Shown: positions 1 through 10,276 of the stretch, piece by piece | Numbering within the stretch: the stretch's first letter is position 1 | Layout of the letters: every line of letters begins with the position of its first letter | Assembly: GCA_964057225.1 (NCBI GenBank) | Contig: OZ059894.1 | Span: 16,336,476 to 16,400,475, forward strand | Origin: Auanema rhodensis | Taxonomy: Eukaryota; Nematoda; Chromadorea; Rhabditida; Rhabditidae | Length of the DNA: 64,000 bases | Direction of reading: 5' to 3' | The notes under the pieces: model-generated | What the model saw: the letters and a program-made list of their open reading frames with translations, nothing else | What the model was told of the DNA's origin: nothing | Database searches by the model: none | Position numbers and translations under genes: made by a program

Positions 1-2135
1 AGGCTGCAGATTGATAGATCTCTTGTCTTCAAAATCTAAGTTTCCAATAAAGCCATATATGACGGAAATAGAAAAGAAAGATTAATCGTTGATATACAAT
101 TACTACAGTTGATTGAATACTCTGATTGTGGGATTGCCTTGATCGTTTGAATAAGGAGATCGTACAAACAGTTTAGTTGATTGCATAGTCGAATTTCAAG
201 TAAGATGGCCGCATTAATCGAATTCAGAATTTTAGAACATCACTTAAAAGCGTCAGCAGCAACCAGTTTGCAACGATAACATTAAAAATATGAATGAGGA
301 AGATCATATTTTATTACATAGAATTACACACCGGTAATGGAAAATAAAGTAAGATTCGAAACTTGCTATCATCGATGCTTTCAGTTATTGCTGCAGATAT
401 AACAACAGAAGAGAGTAATGTGGTAGTGATGGTGAGAATGGACTAATGATTACCCACGTCCTTGGTATCTGGTATAGTTGTAGCAGAAGAGGAGGAGAGA
501 GAACGAGAATCAGAAGACAACGTGGAGGAGTACAACGGCATTTCTTTCAATCAAATGGCTATTACGTTTGTCTTGACGAAAAATAATCATTCGTGTGGTA
601 TAAGAATACGGTTAAACGATAACTAAATACTTCTGAAAATCAGTCTTTTATGAGAATTTTGATGGAATGTGTATAGTTTGACCAACAATCACGTTTAACT
701 AAACGTGATTGTCAATACTTCTTATACTTATGATGAAGATGATGATGGCAAGAATGATAATACGAATGTTGAAAAAAGGAAATTATTGATAATTTTCATG
801 AAGAAAAGCATCAAAAGGAAAAGGACATTCAGAGGGATGATGTCGGTAAAGATGCTAGCAGACACGATAGGTGCTGATAATTGATCAAATTGAACGTAAA
901 AATTAGTTGTCTGCCAGACACTATCGATGGACACACGGTTTTCAAAGCCTAATTAGAGACGAGAAAACGTTTCTCAGCGTTCCTTGATATGATTTTCACT
1001 AAATTCCTTCTGGGGATCATATAGAAAATTTGAAGAAAAAACGGGAAAAGGTGTTTCCTCGAAATTACAAATAGTATAGTCTATACTATATTGTATAATA
1101 ATAAATAATTTATACATATATTCTCCGAAATTTAACCTCCGTTTTCCAACATAACAAACTTTTTAGAATAATGAACAAGTTGGATTTTCTAAATTGTTAT
1201 CTGACGTTCAAAAAGTTTTTGTTTTAGCAATGTTTGTCTAACACTTTCTATCAGCCCTAACATCTTTTTCGTTATTTAGTCAATATCTCAGTAATGTTCT
1301 TACTTCAAGTTATAAGCCTTTTTAACATTTCTATCAAGATACAATATCTTTTCTATCTTTCGAACTCTTCACTATCAGCAAGTCTACGACAATCCTAACA
1401 CCTAGAACCAACTTGTCTCGACGGACGGACGGAAAGACGGACAGACAGACGCCTGTCCTGTTGTGTAAATCCCGCACATTCGTTGAGACCAGATTTCACA
1501 ACATTGGTTCAAACTTGCCCCGCTCTAGCTGTAAACCTTTACGAGATGTCCGATTTTTTTTCTGAAAACCTATTGCAAGAACATCCAGAACTTCTTTTTC
1601 TTTCTGGAAAAATCAATGCAACTGACGAATGTACAAGTGGCACAAAGAGTTAACAAGGACAATCCGTAGCATTTCCAAGGGATCTCAGAAACTTTTTCAT
1701 TTTTCCCATAAAATAGTGTATGAAATACTATCGAGCAAAGACAACATATCATCACATTTCTCTCAAAAAAGTGCGTAAGAATCATCATCATAACACAGCT
1801 GATTAGAGGAAAATCTCTCAATCTATTATAAAGATGATAATAAAACTAAAATAATCTGAGAGATATGTGAGACCATTAAATTTCTTAAAAAAAAATGAAA
1901 AATTAGAAAAAGATATTTAAGTTTACTTAGTACATGTGAACTTCATTAAGCATAATTATTTTTTTTACAAGAAAATAAGTAAAACATTCAAAAAGAAAAT
2001 TTGAAACATGGAATATCACAGTAGAAATCTTTGAGATCATTGAGATTGTTCTTATAAGCAAGGGGGTTAGTACATTTTTTTCAAAAAAAAAAAAATAAAA
2101 TGTTTAAAGTAAAATGAAAATACTAGAAAGTATTT
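1..2135. other. Left flank, no gene recognised
   Basis: Only short open frames with no exon-like codon pattern, no paired splice signals and no recognisable domain are seen here. The stretch holds a 28-base palindrome (listed separately), a short GACG/GACA-type simple repeat near 1419-1450, and several A or T runs. It lies downstream of the minus-strand CPG4-like gene and may include its 3' flank. Confidence 0.5.
685..712. repeat. 13-bp perfect inverted repeat, 2-base spacer
   Basis: Left arm ACAATCACGTTTA is followed by AC and then its exact reverse complement TAAACGTGATTGT. The structure is close to a continuous palindrome. It has no T run typical of a terminator and lies outside any recognised gene. 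It could be a dimeric protein binding site or a hairpin; nothing in the sequence decides between these. Confidence 0.7.
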
Positions 2136-3827
2136 TTAGAACAATGCTGATGCAGAGATGGCAAATACGAGCAAACCAGATATCAATGAAGCATAGCCTG
2201 CTGTTGATACTGGAGAATCGAGAACATCCATTACATGTCGACGTTGTTCTTCATCATTTTCCTCATCAGCTTCCACTCGTGCATAGTTTTCTAATTAATT
2301 AATAAATGTATATGTAAATCATATAATTATTAAATTTATATGATACCTCTTCTTTCGAATCTTGCTTCAGCATCTAATTCATCAGAATCATCTGGTAATT
2401 TAACCTTTGGATTTTCAGAATCAGCTAACTTGTATGGGAGAACATGAGCCTAAAGATTATTAAATTACAAATATATTTGTTTTCAAACACTAACCGCCAT
2501 AATTTTTGCTAAACTTTCGAAATCTGGAGTGGGCATGGGATTTCTTTGCCAATCAAACATTGAACACTGTAAAGTACGAAGTTCGCCATCAATTAACAGA
2601 GCAGCTTCAATAGGTTCTGTTGACACAGATTCCATTCGATTTATTGTACGAATTTCATTATTTATCAGTATATCTTCATTGGTTGAAGGAATTGTTTCTA
2701 CGTTGTATTTCACCTGTAAAGTCAAAAAATATTTTTTCTTTCTTTATGAAATCATGGATCGAAATCCTCAGCCATGAATTCACAAACCTGTTCTTTAACT
2801 GTTGACATGACTGATAACGGTCCAGAAGAAGTGGGATCGTTTGGGAAGGCAAAAGCAAAATTCTGAAATCAGATAGATTCCAACAAAAGCTATGTCATAC
2901 AACAATAGTAAAGATTATTCAGATTTTCGCAGTTGAAGTCATACCTCGTCTTTACAAGCCTCTGGAACAATCCAATCAAGCATCTCTTCAAATCCTTGAT
3001 CTTCACCCTTCATCATTGAAGAAATCAATGTATCAACCAAATTTGTCTGCCCAACACATTTCTTACCCAAACGATCTTTAAAGCAATGCATCAAACACAT
3101 GGTTGAACTGAAATCAAAATTATTTGGATGATAAAATACCTTTTATTCAAAACATCTCTTACTTGCACATGTTTTTAACATCAAAAACTTCATTTATCTG
3201 ATTAGCTGCAGATGCTTGATCGATAAAACGGGACTGAAGCTTGCAATAACTTTCACATTCAGGTTGCAAATCTTCAGAAGCATTTTTAATACATTCAAGA
3301 GAATCTCCGACAGCTGAAATTTAAATTTTCAAAAAACCTCAGACCTATAGTTTTATGTCTTACATTCTATATTTTCTAAACATACAAACTGAAAAAGTTT
3401 GGCGGCTGTTTCGACAAAAATTGTTGAACAGCCAGCGTTAACAGCACAACGAGCAGATTCTTGTAATTCACTGAATTAAAGACAAACAATTACTATACTC
3501 AGATATTTTTAAATTATCTATGATACCTGCATAGCTTACTTACAGCTACTGGATCATTATTTCCTTTCTTAATAACTTTGAACATATCTTCCATATGTGG
3601 AATACATGTAGCAAAACATGATGGCATTTGAAATGTCGACATCAATCTGGTAACATTCATTGGACCTTTGAATGCACCTAAAAATAAAATATATTCCAAA
3701 GATGCAAGCTCAAACACATGACAATACCCATTAATTCAGAAAGAAAGTTAGTCGATGAAATAGGCTGAACTGGATTTGTCAATGCTCCATGTCCAAATAT
3801 CAGTAGGATTAACAGTGTTAATTGCAT
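2136..3827 (-). CDS. Secreted, probably GPI-anchored CPG4-type cysteine-rich protein
   Basis: Nine exons on the minus strand join in frame into 407 residues: 3827-3728, 3677-3527, 3470-3364, 3313-3163, 3107-2945, 2862-2788, 2713-2495, 2449-2347 and 2290-2136. The start codon directly follows a TATTAG acceptor, which suggests trans-splicing. Residues 1-17 form a signal peptide (hydrophobic LLILLIF core). The next about 200 residues carry CFxTC, a cysteine ladder and CLMHC-type spacing, which resembles the nematode chondroitin proteoglycan 4 (CPG4) domain. The C-terminal third is acidic and cysteine-poor. It ends in a small-residue site (STAG) plus a hydrophobic tail, a typical GPI signal. Known CPG4-domain proteins are extracellular, some of them eggshell proteoglycans; the role here is inferred. 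The family call rests on cysteine spacing only. Confidence 0.75.
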
Positions 3828-4391
3828 CTAATATATGAAAAAAATCTTTAGATTATAATATAAACAAATTACATATAATTTATATAATATAACATACAAA
3901 TATCTATTATAATATTTGTTTTTTATATTTATACAATTATACTAAATAAAATAAAAGTAATTCCCATAATATATAATATAAATAAAAAATATATATTTTA
4001 TATATATAATCTATATAATAATTATTTATGTCTTATATACCTTAAATAGAACTTACATTATGTTTGAAAAGATATTTATATTTATATAATTTGATCTATT
4101 AGCGCGCCACCATAACAAACAAATCATCTAAAAATCAAAGAAACATATTTGTTTTTTGTAAATATATTGATATGCATGTATAGTATATAGTATAATATTT
4201 AATTTACTTTATAAAAAAAAGAATTTTGAAAAATAAAATAAAATATTAAAAATAAATAATTAATTAATATAATATAGTGAAAACGTTATATATTACCGCT
4301 TTCGGTGATGTAGTATATTAGAATAAGCACGTGTAAAGTTCACGTGAAAGTGTCATCTCATTTTCATTTTTAATTGGTTATATCGGTTGAA
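3828..4391. promoter_or_regulatory. Divergent promoter region with two CACGTG E-boxes
   Basis: This 564-base spacer separates the start codons of the minus CPG4-like gene and the plus histone-fold gene. Two CACGTG palindromes lie at 4328-4333 and 4341-4346, 13 bases apart and about 50 bases upstream of the plus-strand start. CACGTG is the core site of Myc/Max-type and related bHLH factors. The rest is extremely AT-rich. The regulatory role is inferred from motif and position. Confidence 0.5.
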
Positions 4392-4595
4392 ATGGTTGTT
4401 TCACCATCTTCTTCATGTGATTCTGATTGGGATTTAAGAAAACATGACGAAGATACATTATCGTCTGGAAGTTCTTCATCTGAAAGTCTTTTGACAGTGG
4501 CACATCATCCAGTTGTAAGATAATTATTTAAGATATATATTTAAGATATTATAGTTAACGTTAACACCTCCATCAACACCTGAAACAATAGCTGT

Positions 4596-4626
<31 letters not shown>

Positions 4627-5219
4627 TTGTATAAATATATGAAACTAATCTATATTTATTATTTCAGGATAATATTACTGTGAGAAATCGGAAACGAAAA
4701 TTGTAATAAATTCCTTTATGTATCATTTTTAATTTTTATATAATTTTAGGCCTAAAAAAAATGAAAATGTAGATGAAGTAAGTATTATTGAAATTGAATA
4801 TTTTGTATAAAATATAATGTTTAGAATCTAAGTAAGAATGTTAATGCTCAATGGCAATCAGAAAATAAGTTACAAAAAAAGAAAACAAATATCAAGTTTG
4901 ATTTACCAAAGGTAAATATTACAAATAAAATGAATAATAATAATAATTGTTTTCGAAAACATTTGAAAGTTTGGTTCGTCAAATCATCGAAGAAACCTCA
5001 GGCAAGGACTATATGAGAATAACATCAGACGCATTAGATATCTTACAAGAAGTAATATTATTTTATATAATATATTTATATTTATAATTATAATTATAGA
5101 ATGCAGAAAAATATATAACTTATATGTTTTTTGTTCAAAGTCAAATGATGTTTGTTAATGGACAAGATTGTTTACAGATTGAACTATTCCGAAGTTATCT
5201 AGTCTGCAAAAACTTATAA
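4392..5219 (+). CDS. Highly diverged histone H3 / CENP-A-like (cenH3 candidate)
   Basis: Seven exons (4392-4514, 4555-4593, 4668-4702, 4750-4777, 4825-4911, 4956-5051, 5100-5219) give 175 residues. Residues 1-103 are a non-conserved tail: Ser/Asp-rich at first, then basic stretches (RNRKRK, KKK). From about residue 100 an H3-type histone fold is visible: DLPKKTFESLVRQI matches H3 KLPFQRLVREI, DALDILQENAEKYI matches AVMALQEASEAYL, and the end LQIELFRSYL matches MPKDIQLARRI. Between the RQI/REI anchor and the alpha2 start there are two more residues than in H3, the same count as in human CENP-A. The exon 6 acceptor reads TTTTCG instead of ..AG. CENP-T-like histone folds are an alternative. If it is a cenH3, it would form centromeric nucleosomes. 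Confidence 0.6.
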
Positions 5220-5629
5220 TATTATCAATTGTAGCTGAATAACTATACTAATTGTTACAATATAGTTAAATATATGTTATAAATAAATGTAATACATTTT
5301 AACTCTTATAATACTAAGAATAATTCGAAACATAACCAATATAAAACTAAAAAAGTTTCTATTGAAATTTTAATTTTTTTATAACAATTCATTGAGAGAT
5401 AATAATCATGATTTGCATAATATATTAAATATAAGTTTAAAATATGATTTTTCTAATTATTTTATATTATATTTTATTAATCATTTCTAAATTATTCTAT
5501 TGTAACTCAGCTGTCAATCAGTTTAAGTTATTATTCATTTCATTATTTCAATCTTGAAAACGTAGATTATTATATAGTTCACAATTATTTCTTTCAAATA
5601 TCAAGTTTCCATGTTTTTATTTAGAGAAG
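5220..5629. other. AT-rich spacer between histone-fold gene and receptor gene
   Basis: No reading frame or conserved element is seen. AATAAA-like signals occur around 5280, as expected for the 3' end of the upstream gene. The last bases (TTTTTATTTAG just before the next exon) form a trans-splice-type acceptor for the receptor gene. Confidence 0.5.
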
Positions 5630-5897
5630 ATGGATGTAGATTGGAGTGATCCTGATTCACAGACGAAAGTGCACAGTTTATACAATACTCACATTGATTT
5701 TGGTATAGCTTTGTTTGGTGATGTAAGTAATTTTAATATATTTTAAATTATATATCCTTAAGACATTACCTGCAAAGGATCGAAAAGCTGAATATTATAT
5801 TACAGTTATATTATATACTGTGGTATTATTTTTTACTATATTATTTAATACTTTATTTTCTATTTTATTATGTCTTTGTCCTAAACACTTTCGAGAG

Positions 5898-5932
<35 letters not shown>

Positions 5933-7441
5933 AATATAATATAAATTAAGAAAACATTTGTTAAAATACTATGGCATGTTGTTATTTCTAATTTTTTATC
6001 AGCAATAAGTAATGTTGTTGTAACACTTCCTGTAACATTATTCAATTTTGATGCAAAAGAATTTAAAGATTTTAAAGGAACAGGTATACATACTACAATG
6101 AAATCTAATAATTTATTTTGTTTTTTTTTAGTTATTTACAGAATATTCAAACCATTAACATCATTTTCTGTAGAATTAAATCTTTTATTAAGCTTTGTTA
6201 TAGCTCTTCAAAGGCTGTTTGTTTTTGTATCTTCCAGATTAACAACATTAATATTTGAAGGGTAAATTTAAATATAATAAATTGTATTTATAAATATATA
6301 ATTAAAGATATATATTCTATATAGTTATGTTAACAGTATGGATTCTTACATTTTCAATTACTTTCTTATATGAATATTTCTCTTGTTCATATGTATATGA
6401 TGATAAATACTATATGTATAGATATATATGTGAAATGAATGAGAAAACTGCTTTAATGCTTAGTTCAAAAGTTGAAATGGTTAAAACTAGTTAATATATA
6501 ATAATTATTATTAATATGTATTTATTATAGTTTGTCATTTTACATAATTTGGCTATTCCTATTATAATATTTATCATTTATATTATAATATTTATTCGTA
6601 TATATAAACAAAGACGAGTTATAAATGCAGTAAAATCAATTACATTTGAAAAAGAAATATTGAAACAAGCATTTATTCTTTTTTTAGCTTTTGAAGTAAA
6701 ATTTATTATTATTTATAATTTATTTTAAAATTTTATTTTTAGTTAGGATCACTGTTCTCTATTTATATTCCAAATAGAGAAATTAGATCCACAACAGCTT
6801 TTCTATATAATCGAATTGACATGACTGTATGTTTTCATTTTGATTTTTGATTTTTTTGATATCATATACTATGACCACGTACTTATTTATACTAATATTA
6901 TACTAAATATAAAATATTAATATGAAATGAAAATAATTAATTAATTTTTCAGTTAGGCTTATTATCTGGTGCTCTAACGCCAGTTCTCTCAATCGGAGCA
7001 TGCAGTGAGATTCGAAATGTTTTAAATTTTAAAACATTGAAAAAAACTAAAATAGCAGCAAAAGTTGCATCATCTATCGTAAGCAATCTTTGTAAATCGT
7101 GGGTCTTATTCCGATGTCAAATCCATACTTGATATAAGTATGTAACAAATAACGTTGTATAAGTAATATTTTGATTTTTACATAGATAGAGAGAGGGAGA
7201 GAGAAAATGAGAGAGAGGGAGAGAGAAAATGAGAGAGAGGGAGAGAGAAAGTAAGAGAGAGAAATAAATATATTTTAAAAAATAACGGAATAAGTACCTC
7301 AAACATACATTTACACATGTATATTTAAAGAAAAAACAAATTTATTCGTATCTTCAGAATTTATTGTAGGATGTATCACCAACAAACATAAACTTGGGAA
7401 ACAATCGTCCATCTTCTAGTTATTCGCAAAGCTCTGATTAA
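5630..7441 (+). CDS. Seven-transmembrane chemoreceptor-like GPCR
   Basis: Nine exons (5630-5722, 5763-5897, 5951-6083, 6132-6261, 6325-6479, 6531-6695, 6743-6826, 6953-7078, 7370-7441) encode about 363 residues. Helices are visible as hydrophobic blocks, e.g. ILYTVVLFFTILFN (TM1), FLSAISNVVVTLPVTLF (TM2), LLLSFVIALQRLFVF with a following basic loop (TM3), MLTVWILTFSITF (TM4), IIIFIIYIIIFIRIY (TM5) and LSGALTPVLSIG (TM7). The C-tail is Ser-rich. This fits the nematode serpentine receptor superfamily; the subfamily is not clear. Joining exon 4 to exon 5 leaves one extra base (frame break near 6324), so either this base is an error, an unusual acceptor is used, or the gene is damaged. The last intron holds a GA microsatellite. 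Confidence 0.7.
7183..7262. repeat. GA-rich microsatellite in receptor intron
   Basis: Interrupted (GA)n with GGGAGAGAGAAAATGAGA units repeated about three times. It lies inside the last, unusually long intron (7079-7369) of the seven-helix receptor gene. A minus-strand open frame over it encodes only Ser/Leu-rich repeat and is not a gene. Confidence 0.85.
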
Positions 7442-7614
7442 TGGAATTACTTTTGATTGAGATGTTTGATATTATTATTTTTGTTTATTTTATTTCATAC
7501 AAATATTTAATTTAAATAATAAATCTTTAATATGTTTGTTTAAATTTTGAATAAAAATAAATTCATATTTTTGACGTCAATCATTTTTTTTTTATTTTAA
7601 ATTTGACATTGAAG

Positions 7615-10276
7615 ATGATTCGGTCGGTCGAATACCATGATGTTGAATTACATACAACAGATAATGAAATGTATATCATTCATATTAAAGTTTTAAATTA
7701 AAATAATTTTAATTTAAAGATTTCAATGGAGGGAAAGTGAAATAATTCGATTTATTCCATCACTTATAAATATATTACCAACAAAACGTGGACAGAAACG
7801 TATTCAATTATTACTAGATGTTCCATTTGATTTATATATAGTAATATACATATACTTGATAAATATATTCATATATATATATATATGATTATATACATAT
7901 AATATTATAATTTAGATGAAAATATTAAAAGAATTTTCTCAAAAAGGATATATTAATGATCAATTATCATTTAGTGATTATGAATATATGTTGAAATCAA
8001 TTCAACAATTTCCAAAACATGAAATAAGAATGCTTGAAGTAAGTTGGATATAGATATTAGAATGTAAATGATAAAAATCATTTTAGGATCATATATTTTC
8101 AATTTTATATAAAGATATTTGTAATATGAATTGTATAGGTTTTTGGTTTCTAGCCATAAAATATGAAAATGAAGAATATATTAAAAAGGTAAAAAGAATA
8201 TGAAGAAAATGACTAATATGTGTAATTTTCGGCCAAAATCTTTATATTAGATAATATTTTTCGTGCTTGTGAAGATAAATCAATAGATTATCATTTTTAC
8301 AGTAGGTAAGTACTATGAAATATATTTTATTATTTTAATTATACGTAAATATTAGATTAACAAAAGAACAACTTGAGGATATTATATCAGATAATGAATT
8401 AAGTATAAATACAGAAGAAGATGTTATATTAATTATATTAACATGGATTGGTATTATAATATATATATATATATAGTTAATATACAGTTAATTTATATAT
8501 TCAGATGCAGTACCTTTAGAACGGACAATTTATCTTAAACGTCTGATGAAACATGTAAGAAAAGATGGAATACGAAAGGTTATCTTTAGCTATTTTCAAT
8601 TTATTAATAAATTTTTATTTAGAAAATGAAAGAAATTGTATCAATGTTACAAACAATTCCTGTATCTGAAGTGATATTCAGTTCAGAACCGTCCAGACAT
8701 TTCAAGGATAAGGTTCTAACTTGCAGAAGTTATCAAATGAATAATAACATCTTGTATATACAGTTATTGGTTTGTGGTGGGCATCAATACGATCCAGAAA
8801 CATCTCAATATGGTCCAACAACTTTAATGGAAATGTATGATTTGGTTTGTTAATTTTATAATTTGAAAGTAAACTTATCTATATTTATAGATTAATAACC
8901 GTTGGATTAAACTAGATTCACAACTTCCCTATTCTATATCATATCATGCCGCTTTATATCTCAATGATGTATTAATTAATAATATAATATATGTTTATAT
9001 ATTGAATTTTAAATATTTTAATAGGATTTATATATATTTGGTGGATCAAGTACTAAAGAAATAGCTTCTAAGAAAGGTGTCAAACTTCGAAATGGCATAT
9101 GGTATCCAATAGCTGATTTGAATCAACCAAGGTGATGTAAACTTTTTTAATTATGCATTACATTGGAAGTAACTAAAGAATATAATTGTGATCTGAACAA
9201 ATTTAAGATTAAAAAAATGAAATTTATAATATAAAATATATTTTTAGAAGTTATATCACAAATTCATGTTGTATATATAATCAGGAGTTATATGTAATAG
9301 GAGGACATAATGGACATAGACGGGAACGTACCAATGAACTATTTGTATGTTATATATAATATAATATTAATTAAATATACTATATACTATATACTATATA
9401 ATATATAATATATTTATTATTATTTATAGGCAATTGCTAATACAAGATTGAAATCAGTTGAGAAGTATAATCCAGTGAAAGATGAATGGACATTTGTTAG
9501 GTAATATTTAACTTTTTTTTAAAATCTAATATATTGAAAATATGTTTATTCTTATTATTATTATTTATATAATTATATACATGTAATATTTGAGTGAAAT
9601 GAATTTTGGACGATCAGATGCTACGTGCTCAGTGCTAAATGATCGCATTTATGTTTTCGGAGGATTTGATGGAGTTAGGGTTAGATTTTTGAATTAATTT
9701 TTCGTATAATTAATATGTTTTAGATATTAGATACAATTGAAATGTATGTGCCATCGATTGATCACTGGACTATACTTGAACCACGTCTTCCCAGTCCTCG
9801 ATCTGGTATTGAATGATGAAGCATTATGTTGCATGTTGAAGTTATTCAGGCTTATCATCCGTAGTATATAACGATCATATAGTATTACTTGGTGGATCTG
9901 ATGGACAAACACGTCATTCAACAAACTTTAGCTTTTATCCAAAAAGTGAAAGTTGGACAATTGGTGATGATATGATATCAGCCCGGTATGCAATTGAAAT
10001 ATTTTTGTTAAACAATCATCTATTTAAGATCAAACTTTTCGGCTTGTAAGCTTGGAAAGAATATTGTGGTTGTTGGTGGATTCAGTCGTAATGTTCTACG
10101 TTATAGCGAATTGTAAGGATATTGAGTAATGAGTGTCAGCATATATTTTTTTAAATTTCAGTCTACATGAAGATCATTGGCAAGAAATAGCTAGTATACG
10201 AGCATCCAAGAGTGCTTTAGCTGCAGTAGTCATACCACATTCTGATGAAGCAAGTTTATTCAGTGTTAAGATATAA
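7615..10276 (+). CDS. BTB/BACK-kelch protein, possibly SPE-26-like
   Basis: Seventeen exons between 7615 and 10276 read almost continuously into about 567 residues. The N-terminal 110 residues (HDVELHTTDNE, then FDLYIMKILKEFSQKGYI) look like a diverged BTB domain. A helical BACK-type region follows (about 110-240, with EEDVILIILTWI). Six kelch blades follow, each with a Gly-Gly doublet: VCGGHQ, IFGGSS, VIGGHN, VFGGFD, LLGGSD, VVGGFS. Kelch proteins of this type are actin binders or CUL3 adaptors. The length and the six blades resemble the nematode sperm protein SPE-26, but this is a memory-based comparison. Exon 5 (8251-8305) lacks one base for frame on both sides, so either its acceptor is TA|GATAAT or a base is missing. 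An AATAAA lies at 10293-10298. Confidence 0.8.
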
